Positions 6,435 to 14,161 of a stretch of DNA of 34,472 nt are shown here, one piece after another. Every line of letters begins with the position of its first letter. The stretch's first letter is position 1. This DNA comes from Flavobacteriales bacterium (lineage in GTDB: Bacteria > Bacteroidota > Bacteroidia > Flavobacteriales > Crocinitomicaceae), in the NCBI GenBank assembly GCA_947375085.1, contig CANCEQ010000009.1, positions 1-34,472 on the forward strand, given 5' to 3'. The notes beneath the pieces were generated by a model, which made no database searches, was not told where the DNA came from, and worked only from the letters and a program-made list of their open reading frames with translations. The position numbers and the translations under genes were made by a program.

Positions 6435-6983
6435 ATGAAAAAAATTACTGAATTAACTGAAACTGTTTGGAGAACAAAATATTACAAAGATGAATTTGGT
6501 AATAGACTTCCTGAAAAAGAACAATTTACAAGATATTTAATAATTAGAGCCATAAAATCAGGACCTAGATTTGGACATTTTATAATCGATTTAATTTGTT
6601 TTCAAATATTGAATTACTTTTTTGATTACATGTGGCAATTATCTCTTGAGACCTCGAGTGAAGTAAGTTTAACGGCGATTATCATAATCCCGATAATTAA
6701 ACTTCTATTATATCCAGCATTCTATTTCTTTTTTGAATATAATTGGCAAAGAACACCTGGAAAATTCTTGACCAAATGTAGAGTAATAAACGAGTATGCA
6801 GAAAAACCTGATTTAAGACAAACATTATTACGTTCATTACTCCGCCTTGTACCATTTGAAGCATTATCTTGTTTTGCAGATAAGTATAGTGTTGGGTGGC
6901 ACGACAGATGGTCAAAAACAGTTGTTGTACCTGATGAAGAAATAGAAAGAATAAAAAAAATACAAATAGAACAAGAGAATTGA
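6435..6983 (+). CDS. RDD family membrane protein
   Basis: The 182-residue protein shows the RDD-domain landmarks in order: RFGHFIIDLI in the first helix (the Arg and Asp positions), the hydrophobic second and third helices (AIIIIPIIKLLLYPAFYFFF), then RTPGKFLTKCRVI, which corresponds to the family's QTPGK-x-xxxxRV motif. RSLLRLVPFEALSCF and the C-terminal WHDRWSKTVVV match the usual WHDrlxxT.V ending. RDD proteins are inner-membrane proteins of mostly unknown role; some are linked to ion exchange. A charged N-terminus of about 45 residues precedes the domain. It is followed 55 bases later by the TPR gene and may be co-transcribed with it. Confidence 0.88.
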   Translation: MKKITELTETVWRTKYYKDEFGNRLPEKEQFTRYLIIRAIKSGPRFGHFIIDLICFQILNYFFDYMWQLSLETSSEVSLTAIIIIPIIKLLLYPAFYFFFEYNWQRTPGKFLTKCRVINEYAEKPDLRQTLLRSLLRLVPFEALSCFADKYSVGWHDRWSKTVVVPDEEIERIKKIQIEQEN

Positions 6984-7038
6984 GACAGACAAAAATGAAA
7001 ATGTATGTTACAATTACAAACAAAACGTTAACACAACA

Positions 7039-8010
7039 ATGAAAAAAACAATCACATTAGTAGGAATTATCTGTTCATTGACAAGCTTTGGACAAACATC
7101 GCAAGAACATTTTCAAAATGGTATATTAAAGCACAAACAGCAAGACTTTAAAGGTGCTATTAAAGATTATGATAAGTCAATCAAGGAAGATAAAACAAAT
7201 AAAGATGCTTATTTTAATAGAGGAAATTGCGAATTAGCTTTAAAAGATTTTAAGTCGGCAATGTCAGATTTCAATAAAACAATCGAGCTGGATTCAAAAT
7301 TTGCCGATGCTTATTATAGTCGTGCTACGGTATTTGTAAGTCAAGAAAAATACATTGATGCCCTACCCGATTTAGATAAAACGATTGAGCTTGATCCTAC
7401 AACTCCAAATGTATTAACACTTCGTGGACAAATTAGAGTACAAACTGGAAATAAAAAAGGTGGATGTGAAGATTTTAATCAAGCAAAACAAGTAGGTGAT
7501 AAACAAGCAGATAAGTATCTGAAACAATTCTGTGGAAACGAACAACAAAAGGGAGAATCTTTAATGCTTGATTGGCCTGAAAGTGAAAATTGGAAAGTGG
7601 GAAGTAATCAGGAAAACGAGAAAATGGCAATGATTGAATTAATTCATTCAAACGAATCTCTTGAAAAGTGGACTGAATTTGGAAGTATGATGTCTATCAA
7701 AGGAGCTAAAAATATTCCGATGGACAAAGCAATGAATATGATGTTTGAACAAGCTAAATTGAATTCTCCAAAAGCGAAATTAACCTTTATAGAAAAGGAT
7801 GAAACTGCAGAATATCCTTGGTCTATTTTTACAATTGAATGTCCTAATTTTAAAAATGACAAAACTCCAGAATCACAACTTTGGTATATTGTACAAGGAA
7901 AATCAGCCCTTTACACGAATTTCCGAGCAGTTAAACAAGCGACAGTTCCTGTTGAACTAAAAGAAAAATGGATTGCGTTTTTTAAAAGTGGTAAAATCGT
8001 AAGTAAATAG
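7039..8010 (+). CDS. Secreted tetratricopeptide-repeat protein
   Basis: The 323-residue protein has a signal peptide (KTITLVGIICSLTSFGQ) and three consecutive TPR units at residues about 22-125, seen as FKGAIKDYDKSIKEDKTNKD, FKSAMSDFNKTIELDSKFAD and YIDALPDLDKTIELDPTTPN with the usual A/Y/F spacing. A glycine/cysteine-containing short half-unit (GNKKGGCEDFNQAKQVG) follows. The C-terminal half (about 185-323) is a separate globular domain beginning LDWPESENWKVG, which I do not recognise. TPRs mediate protein contacts, and location in the periplasm is inferred from the signal peptide. The nearest downstream terminator is at 8133. Confidence 0.85.
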   Translation: MKKTITLVGIICSLTSFGQTSQEHFQNGILKHKQQDFKGAIKDYDKSIKEDKTNKDAYFNRGNCELALKDFKSAMSDFNKTIELDSKFADAYYSRATVFVSQEKYIDALPDLDKTIELDPTTPNVLTLRGQIRVQTGNKKGGCEDFNQAKQVGDKQADKYLKQFCGNEQQKGESLMLDWPESENWKVGSNQENEKMAMIELIHSNESLEKWTEFGSMMSIKGAKNIPMDKAMNMMFEQAKLNSPKAKLTFIEKDETAEYPWSIFTIECPNFKNDKTPESQLWYIVQGKSALYTNFRAVKQATVPVELKEKWIAFFKSGKIVSK

Positions 8011-8132
8011 ATTAATAACAAAAAAAAAACGGTACGAAAAGTACCTATCCTATACCACCACCTACCCGTGTTGACGAACTGGATTTGATTTACACACAAT
8101 AAACTAATTGAAATTAACATTTAACTAATCAA

Positions 8133-8159
8133 AGCATGAGAAATACTCATGCTTTTTTT
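8133..8159 (+). terminator. Intrinsic terminator after the TPR gene
   Basis: The perfect eight-base stem AGCATGAG/CTCATGCT with loop AAATA is followed by seven T. A shorter GGTAC/GTACC hairpin lies near 8032-8046. Confidence 0.85.
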
Positions 8160-8231
8160 GTTTTAAAACAGGTTTTATCAATCTATTTAAAATAAGTATC
8201 TTCACCTTCTATTAAATTACGGTTGAATAAA

Positions 8232-9095
8232 ATGGTAACAAAATACCTTAACAAAACAGACTTACTTCCCCTCACCTGCTCTAGAAAAGGAACGTGTTGT
8301 CATGGAAATACTGTCTTTCTTAATCCATGGGAAATTATTCAACTATCCAATGAAAAAAAGATTACAACTCAACAATTTATAGAAGAATTCACTGAAGATG
8401 GCGGTATACGATTAAAATTCAATGGAAAGCAGGATCATCGTGGTAAATCTGCTTGTAATATATATATTGAGGATTTTGGCTGTAGCGTTCACATTGGTCG
8501 ACCATTAGCTTGTCGATTATTTCCGATAGGTCGACAGATTCAAAATGAAGAAATTCAATACATTCATCAAGGAGAACAATTCCCTTGCTTGAATGGATGT
8601 CCAGAAGTGATTAATTTGCCAAAACTTTCACTTGATAATTATTTAAAAGGTCAAGCAACTGAGTCATATGAAATCGCACAAGATCAGTATTTAGAAATTG
8701 TGCAAAATTTGGCAGACATCGCTTTTTCTCTACTTTTAGATACAGGTTTAGCAGCATCAGGAGAAACCGAACCCTTAAAAGAATGGAGAAAGATGGGAGA
8801 AGAAACTCCTATTCAACTAGCGAAAAGAATCAATAAAGAATGGCATTCACTTCTACTATCTCCTCCTATTCAAGAAGTTAACGACCCGATTCAATTTACT
8901 TTGCAACACAATGAATTACTTCAAGAAAAGGCGCAATCTGATTTCGAAAAATTAAGCTCGCTTGAAGAAATTAAAAATTCCTCCATTGAAATAATGGCCA
9001 TCACCTTATACCTTTCGAAATCAATTGGTGCTGATCTAAAATCACTAGTTGAGCATTGGATTGAAATAGCGAAAGAAAATGGAGCAAAAGAATAA
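8232..9095 (+). CDS. YkgJ-type cysteine-cluster protein
   Basis: The ATG at 8232 is preferred over a TTG three codons earlier. The N-terminal 125 residues carry the YkgJ/UPF0153 cysteine pattern: CSRKGTCCHG, then C in SACNIY, then GCSVHIGRPLACRLFPIG (the family hallmark CxxxxxRPxxCRxFP), then CLNGCPE. These cysteines are believed to bind a metal, probably zinc or an Fe-S cluster. Residues about 130-287 are an alpha-helical extension without recognised domain. The protein is cytoplasmic. It begins a run of plus-strand genes with a 34-base gap to the YdeI-CDGSH gene, so the group may form one operon behind the terminator at 8133. Confidence 0.88.
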   Translation: MVTKYLNKTDLLPLTCSRKGTCCHGNTVFLNPWEIIQLSNEKKITTQQFIEEFTEDGGIRLKFNGKQDHRGKSACNIYIEDFGCSVHIGRPLACRLFPIGRQIQNEEIQYIHQGEQFPCLNGCPEVINLPKLSLDNYLKGQATESYEIAQDQYLEIVQNLADIAFSLLLDTGLAASGETEPLKEWRKMGEETPIQLAKRINKEWHSLLLSPPIQEVNDPIQFTLQHNELLQEKAQSDFEKLSSLEEIKNSSIEIMAITLYLSKSIGADLKSLVEHWIEIAKENGAKE

Positions 9096-9129
9096 TTCCT
9101 TATTTTTAACGTAAACAATTTCAATAAGA

Positions 9130-9771
9130 ATGAACCCAATAGTTGATAGTTACTTCAGTGATGTAAACAAATGGCAAGATGAATTAATTCAACTTCGTTC
9201 AATTGTTCTTGATTGTAATTTAATTGAAGAATTAAAATGGGGCGTTCCCTGTTACACTTTCAATGGAAGTAATATTGTTTTAATTCATGCTTTTAAAGAG
9301 TATTGTGCTTTATTATTTATGAAAGGGGCTTTATTGGCTGATTCTAATGGGATTCTAATTCAACAAACGGAAAATGTTCAATCGGGACGACAAATCCGTT
9401 TTACAAGTCTAAAAGAAATTATTGATCAAGAAAACACATTAAAAGCCTATATTTTTGAAGCAATTGAAGTCGAAAAAGCAGGACTTAAAATCGAGTTAAA
9501 AAAAACGGAAGATTTCGCTATGCCAGAAGAATTTCAAACTGTTTTAAATGAAAATCAAACAGTTAAATCAGCGTTTGAGGCCTTAACTCCTGGTCGACAA
9601 AAAGCCTATTTATTGCATTTCTCTTCAGCAAAACAAGCTGAAACAAGGGTTGCTCGTATTGAAAAAAACTTGGACCGAATATTAAAAGGGATTGGGATAA
9701 ATGACTGTACTTGTGGACTTTCTAAAAGAAAGCCTAATTGTGATGGTTCACATAAATTACTCAACCTATAG
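9130..9771 (+). CDS. YdeI/DUF1801-type protein fused to a CDGSH iron-sulfur motif
   Basis: The N-terminal part (LRSIVLDCNLIEELKWGVPC, YTFNGSNIVLIHAFKEYCAL) is a DUF1801/YdeI-type domain. The middle (LTPGRQKAYLLHFSSAKQ, ETRVARIEKNLDRI) matches the YdeI C-terminal helical segment. At residues 193-208 the sequence CTCGLSKRKPNCDGSH fits the CDGSH consensus CxCxx[ST]xxxPxCDG[SAT]H exactly, giving ligands Cys193, Cys195, Cys204 and His208 for a [2Fe-2S] cluster. The fusion suggests a redox- or NO-responsive form of this poorly understood family; that is inference. A second YdeI-type protein is encoded 740 bases downstream. Confidence 0.9.
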   Translation: MNPIVDSYFSDVNKWQDELIQLRSIVLDCNLIEELKWGVPCYTFNGSNIVLIHAFKEYCALLFMKGALLADSNGILIQQTENVQSGRQIRFTSLKEIIDQENTLKAYIFEAIEVEKAGLKIELKKTEDFAMPEEFQTVLNENQTVKSAFEALTPGRQKAYLLHFSSAKQAETRVARIEKNLDRILKGIGINDCTCGLSKRKPNCDGSHKLLNL

Positions 9772-9788
9772 CATCAATTAAATTCAAC

Positions 9789-10499
9789 ATGGAATCAAAC
9801 ATCTATAATCCTAATTTTGTAAAGAATCTATTTAATAAAATGAGTAATTCATACGAAAGAATGAATTACATTACTTCATTTGGATTTTCAATTCGTTGGA
9901 GAAAGCAGTTAATTAATTCATTTTCAAAATCTGAAAACAAAGTTGAAATTATAGATATTTTGACTGGAATGGGAGAAATGTGGCCTTCAATAAAAAACAA
10001 ATTTCCTAATTCAAAATTAACAGCTTTAGACTTTTCGGAGGGAATGCTAACCTATGCTAATTCAAAAAACAAAAAAAAGTTTAATTCTGAGATTTCTATT
10101 TTAAACCAAGACATATTAAACAATCAATTACCTGATAATCATTATAATTATATAACTTGTGCATTTGGATTAAAAACATTTAACAATGAGCAGATACTTC
10201 AGTTAGCATATCAACTTAAACGAATTTTAAAACCCGGAGGTCAAATTTCATTTATTGAAGTATCAAAACCAAAAAATAAATTCTTGCAATTTTTATATGC
10301 TTTTTATTTAGGAAAAGTAATTCCTATTTTAGGCCGTATTTTACTTGGAAATCCGGTTGAATACCGAATGTTATGGAAATACACTCAAAGTTTTGATAAT
10401 TCAAAAGAAGCTTGTCAACTTTTCAAAAAAGCAGGATTTGAGGTTGAATATAAGTCCTATTTTTATGGTTGCTCAACAGGATTTATAGCTATAAAATAA
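9789..10499 (+). CDS. UbiE/MenG-like class I SAM methyltransferase
   Basis: The 236-residue protein matches the UbiE/COQ5 layout: an opening VKNLFNKMSNSYERMNYITS and SFGFSIRWRKQL, motif I as IIDILTGMGEMW (G-x-G kept), the acidic residue after strand 2 in LTALDFSEGML, motif LPDNHYNYITCAFGLKTFNN, and RILKPGGQISFIEVSKP as motif III. It should methylate a small lipid-like or aromatic substrate using S-adenosylmethionine. Motif I is less conserved than in true MenG (DVAxGTGD), so it is more likely a paralogue than the menaquinone enzyme itself. It lies 17 bases after the CDGSH fusion and 9 bases before the next YdeI gene. Confidence 0.85.
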   Translation: MESNIYNPNFVKNLFNKMSNSYERMNYITSFGFSIRWRKQLINSFSKSENKVEIIDILTGMGEMWPSIKNKFPNSKLTALDFSEGMLTYANSKNKKKFNSEISILNQDILNNQLPDNHYNYITCAFGLKTFNNEQILQLAYQLKRILKPGGQISFIEVSKPKNKFLQFLYAFYLGKVIPILGRILLGNPVEYRMLWKYTQSFDNSKEACQLFKKAGFEVEYKSYFYGCSTGFIAIK

Positions 10500-10508
10500 C
10501 TCTTAACA

Positions 10509-11087
10509 ATGATAACATTTTTCGAAAATCAAGAGAAATTCAGGGAATGGTTAACAATAAATCACGAAAAAGAATCTGAATTAATAGTTGGCTTTTACAA
10601 AGTGAATTCAGGTTTACCAAGTATGTCGTGGTCTGAATCTGTTGATCAAGCCATCTGTTTTGGTTGGATTGACGGGATTCGTAAATCAATCGATGAGAAA
10701 AGTTATCAAATTCGTTTTACCAAAAGAAGAACAGATAGTATTTGGAGTACAATTAACATTCAAAAAGTAGAGAATCTAGTCCAAAAAGGGTTGATGCAAG
10801 ATGCTGGTTTACAGATATACTCCAAACGAAAATCGCATAAATCTGAGATATATGCATACGAAAACGAAGAAACTGATTTCCCTGAATCCTTTGAAAATTT
10901 ATTCAAAGAACAACCGATTGCTTGGGATTATTTTAATCAACTTACACCATCGTATCAAAAAACTTCGAAACATTGGGTCATGTCAGCCAAGCAAGAAAAA
11001 ACACAAATAAAACGACTTGTTGAGTTAACAAACGATAGTCAGAACTTGACCAATAAATGGAAAGATAATAAGTATTCCAAAAAGTAA
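10509..11087 (+). CDS. YdeI/OmdA family protein
   Basis: The 192-residue protein matches the YdeI/OmpD-associated family: FREWLTINHEKESELIVGFY, LPSMSWSESVDQAICFGWID then GIRKSIDEKSYQIRFTKRR, SIWSTINIQKVENLVQKGLM and, near the end, the helical block HWVMSAKQEKTQIKRLVELT. Members are small cytoplasmic proteins linked in some bacteria to tolerance of cationic peptides or bacteriocins. The biochemical activity is unknown. It is the fourth gene of the run starting at 8232 and shares the YdeI theme with the gene at 9130. The following 115 bases hold no clear terminator. Confidence 0.9.
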   Translation: MITFFENQEKFREWLTINHEKESELIVGFYKVNSGLPSMSWSESVDQAICFGWIDGIRKSIDEKSYQIRFTKRRTDSIWSTINIQKVENLVQKGLMQDAGLQIYSKRKSHKSEIYAYENEETDFPESFENLFKEQPIAWDYFNQLTPSYQKTSKHWVMSAKQEKTQIKRLVELTNDSQNLTNKWKDNKYSKK

Positions 11088-11202
11088 AATCAAACCAAAA
11101 CTCAACTTTATCAAAGGGTTACGTTTGAAAACTATTTTAATAACTATTTGAAAATTCACTATTTATCAGTAATTTCAAATTAAACTATTAAACCAAAGCT
11201 AT

Positions 11203-11751
11203 ATGAATTTTCATATTCAAGAACGCAATCACGAATTGACAGAGGGATATTTTATACTTTCAATGAAGTATTCAGTAGTCTTTTCAATCGGTTGGATGTT
11301 AGGTATATTGATCATATACACCTATCCTTGTTTGGTTTGGACGGGTGATAAATACCCTCCAACTCTACTGTTTTTAGATAAATACCATGTAATCAGTTGG
11401 TTTTGTGTTGCTCTATCTTTCTTCGTTTATACACAACGTGTAATAACTAAATTCAAAAATAAATTTGTAATCAATTTTCTTTTTAGTGACGAGCAAAAAA
11501 TGTTGACGTTGGATTTATTGAATATATACAACGGAAAGGTAAAACAAGAAATTCTGAATTACGACGATTTAAAAATTCAGGTTGAATCAAAGTCGGATCG
11601 TTTGTATGGTAATCAACGAGTATTTACTTTTTACAACACCCATGACACAATTTGTACTTTAAATATTGATCGAAGTGCTTGGAGGAAACATCCTGAAGTT
11701 GAAGAACTTATTTCAAAATTAAATCAATTTAAGACCGAAGAAAATGCATAA
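11203..11751 (+). CDS. Two-helix membrane protein, unknown function
   Basis: The 182-residue protein has two hydrophobic segments, residues about 24-43 (VVFSIGWMLGILIIYTY) and about 64-80 (VISWFCVALSFFVYTQ), followed by a cytoplasmic-looking domain of about 100 residues rich in short strands (FVINFLFSD, VFTFYNTHDTICTLNI). The layout recalls small membrane-anchored PH-like proteins, but no family is recognised. Its last eight bases overlap the start of the next gene in another frame (ATGCATAA, 11744-11751), so translation of the pair is coupled and the products may act together. Confidence 0.7.
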   Translation: MNFHIQERNHELTEGYFILSMKYSVVFSIGWMLGILIIYTYPCLVWTGDKYPPTLLFLDKYHVISWFCVALSFFVYTQRVITKFKNKFVINFLFSDEQKMLTLDLLNIYNGKVKQEILNYDDLKIQVESKSDRLYGNQRVFTFYNTHDTICTLNIDRSAWRKHPEVEELISKLNQFKTEENA

Positions 11752-12592
11752 CATATTACTATTTAAAAAATCGCTTTTTATTTATTTCTTATTACTGAAT
11801 TTCGCTTGTTTCTCACAATCTAAAAAGGAAATGATTGCACATCAATCCTTTCAAATAGATAGTCTTTCTAAAGTCAATCGATTAAAAGATGATTCGTTGA
11901 AAATCAATAAAGCTTTTCGTGAAGTCACAGTTAAAAGCTTAGATCTATGCAAATCAGAAAACAGCGCTTTACTTGACTCAAACAATCAATTAAAGAGTAA
12001 TTTATTAGAGTTAAATAAGAAAAAAACACAACTCGAAGCAGAAAACAAAGCACTTGAAATCGCATTGAATTCAGCTAAAAAAACGATAGACAGTTTAACA
12101 GAATTAAACCATAAATTAACCTCTATTCAATTTAAAACGAATTGTTTACAAGATGAAAAAATAAATCCTAACTCACTAAACCCTGTCAAAACTAAAACGT
12201 GCGAATCAAATTTTATTCGAACTATTTCTAAAAGTGAACTAGACTTCGGAGGGAAAAACCACCAAAGTTTTGAGTTATTCATTAAAAGAAAGAATTTTTT
12301 TGAAAAGATTAAAAACGAGGAGTTATTTAATGAGTCAAAAGCTGAATTATTAGGTCAAATTAACGCACAATTAGAATATTCATTCAATGCAACAAAAAAG
12401 GATCATGCGCAGTGTTTAAACGAAATTACATTCTCGCCTATCACCTTTGAAAATTTAGGAATTTCTTTATCTGAAAAATCAATCGACTTTCATTATGATT
12501 TTGGCTACAGTAAAACATGTATGAAATCTTTTGGGACTTTGCTTGAATATCCTTTAGAGGATATCGAAAAGTATTTGATCAAATTCGAATAA
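11744..12592 (+). CDS. Secreted coiled-coil protein, unknown function
   Basis: The 282-residue protein starts with a signal peptide (LFKKSLFIYFLLLNFACFSQ). The cysteine in FACFSQ could also be read as an imperfect lipobox. Residues about 30-125 are a long heptad-type coiled coil with regular leucine/serine/asparagine spacing (LLDSNNQLKSNLLELNKKKT, QLEAENKALEIALNSAKKTI). The C-terminal part (about 145-282) is a globular domain with three cysteines. It overlaps the upstream membrane gene by eight bases. Such an exported coiled coil coupled to a membrane protein suggests an envelope scaffold or sensor, but this is inference. Confidence 0.72.
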   Translation: MHNILLFKKSLFIYFLLLNFACFSQSKKEMIAHQSFQIDSLSKVNRLKDDSLKINKAFREVTVKSLDLCKSENSALLDSNNQLKSNLLELNKKKTQLEAENKALEIALNSAKKTIDSLTELNHKLTSIQFKTNCLQDEKINPNSLNPVKTKTCESNFIRTISKSELDFGGKNHQSFELFIKRKNFFEKIKNEELFNESKAELLGQINAQLEYSFNATKKDHAQCLNEITFSPITFENLGISLSEKSIDFHYDFGYSKTCMKSFGTLLEYPLEDIEKYLIKFE

Positions 12593-12659
12593 TCTAATTT
12601 TAAAGTTATTCATTTGTTAAAAAAAACATTAGAAATTTTAAGAGCAGCCTTTTAGTCCC

Positions 12660-12667
12660 TATTTTTG
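12660..12667 (+). promoter_or_regulatory. -7 promoter element TATTTTTG for the S41 peptidase
   Basis: This matches TAnnTTTG and ends 18 bases before the ATG at 12686. The -33 position reads TTA rather than TTG. Confidence 0.5.
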
Positions 12668-12685
12668 TTTTACAATTCTGTTTCA

Positions 12686-14104
12686 ATGAATAAATTAATT
12701 TTTCTCTCTTTATTTTTTGTTACCTTCTTTGGGTTTTCTCAAAATGAACATTCGGATAAATTAATTAAAAATCAACTAGAAGATTTTGAGATTTTCAAAG
12801 AAGCAATTCTTTTAAATTCAGCGGGAATTTATTTTTATAATACTGAAAAAGAAATAAATGATCGAATAGACTCTCTCAAGATAGAATTATCTAATTCTCC
12901 CAAAACAACATTAGAACAATACCGTTTATATCTCAAATTTGTTGCTTCGATTCGTTGCGGTCACACAATGCTTTTTAGTCCAGAAGCTTTAAAAGAATTT
13001 ATGAAAAATAAATCTCGTTTGCCTTTTGGATGTCATTTAACAAATGGAAAGTTGTTGGTTGGTGATTATTTAATTGACACTGTGAAGAATAAAATTCCTA
13101 AATATTCAGAGATTGTTACTATTAACAATGAATCAATCCCAACGATAATACATAAAATAAGTCATTACATCACTAAAGACGGGATCAATCAAACTCATGT
13201 AAATGAACGAATTAAGAGTCAGTTTGCTTTGGATTATTACATATTCGTTCATCAAACCGACACCTTTTCAATTCGTTATATATCTTCTTCAAAAGACACG
13301 CTTTCATCTAAAATACCAGGAATTATTCCGAAAGATATTCCTTCTAAAACGTCAAAAAAGAAAAAGAAATCAGTTAAATTATTTAAAAGAAGAGCCATCA
13401 AAACGAGTTTTAAAATAGACTCTTTAACTCATACAGGAATATTAACTCTGCCTTATCCTCTAACAAACGATTTTAGATACAAATACAAACTGAACAAAAT
13501 CTTTAAAAAGTTAAATCAAGACAGTATTCAAAACTTAATTTTAGATCTTAGAAGTAACGGTGGCGGCCTCTCTCAAGATTATATCGCTGGATTTTTTACA
13601 GATTCAAGTTATGTTTACGAATCACTTCAATATAAAGGAAAAACTCGTTTAAATCGACACTATTGCAATCCTTTTAATAGCCAAAGATTAGCTGTTTTAA
13701 CGGTTCGAATCGCATCAAAATTTCATAAAAAACCATTCGAATTTAAAACAAAGCCTAGAAAAAATAGATTCAAAGGTCAGCTTTACATTTTGACTAACGG
13801 AATGACTTTTTCAGCAGCTTCCAATTTGACTTCAACATTAAAAGAACATTCGGATGCTATAACGATTGGTGAAGAAACAGGTGGTTCTTACTTAAGATGT
13901 AGCTCAGGTGGATTGATTCTTAAATTACCAAATTCCAAATTAAAATTAAGAGTCAACCCTATCCGCTTTGATAACAATGTGAAAATTCAAGAAACGAAAG
14001 GTGGTGTTGCTCCAGATTATTTAGTGAAACCGGATATGTTTTGGGATTCTAAAAATGATGTGCAATTAAAATTTGCCTTGGAATTAATTTCCAAAAAGAA
14101 ATAA
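12686..14104 (+). CDS. S41 family secreted peptidase
   Basis: The ATG at 12686 opens a signal peptide (MNKLIFLSLFFVTFFGFSQ); an upstream TTG overlaps the promoter element and is rejected. Features of the S41 (C-terminal processing/tricorn-core) fold are the strand-loop NLILDLRSNGGG, in which NGGG is a family hallmark, the nucleophile region TNGMTFSAAS with Ser376, and GEETGG at 395-400. A glutamate stands where Ctp-type enzymes have their lysine, pointing to the tricorn-like S41B subgroup. A basic patch (TSKKKKKSVKLFKRRAIK) interrupts the middle. No PDZ domain is obvious. It should act in the periplasm; the substrate is unknown. Confidence 0.85.
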   Translation: MNKLIFLSLFFVTFFGFSQNEHSDKLIKNQLEDFEIFKEAILLNSAGIYFYNTEKEINDRIDSLKIELSNSPKTTLEQYRLYLKFVASIRCGHTMLFSPEALKEFMKNKSRLPFGCHLTNGKLLVGDYLIDTVKNKIPKYSEIVTINNESIPTIIHKISHYITKDGINQTHVNERIKSQFALDYYIFVHQTDTFSIRYISSSKDTLSSKIPGIIPKDIPSKTSKKKKKSVKLFKRRAIKTSFKIDSLTHTGILTLPYPLTNDFRYKYKLNKIFKKLNQDSIQNLILDLRSNGGGLSQDYIAGFFTDSSYVYESLQYKGKTRLNRHYCNPFNSQRLAVLTVRIASKFHKKPFEFKTKPRKNRFKGQLYILTNGMTFSAASNLTSTLKEHSDAITIGEETGGSYLRCSSGGLILKLPNSKLKLRVNPIRFDNNVKIQETKGGVAPDYLVKPDMFWDSKNDVQLKFALELISKKK

Positions 14105-14161
14105 GATCCAGCACAATAATTGAGTAATAATCTCGATATTTGACTACAAATTAGAAATACC

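Noticed and set aside
8027..8130. A fifth cassette-type repeat after the TPR gene (GTACCTATCC..CACCTACCCGTGTTGACGAA)
   Set aside because: Only loose similarity to the GACAACGGGC segment; no shared tail or arms.
9789..10499. Assignment as menG/ubiE
   Set aside because: Motif I differs from the true enzyme and no menaquinone genes are nearby.
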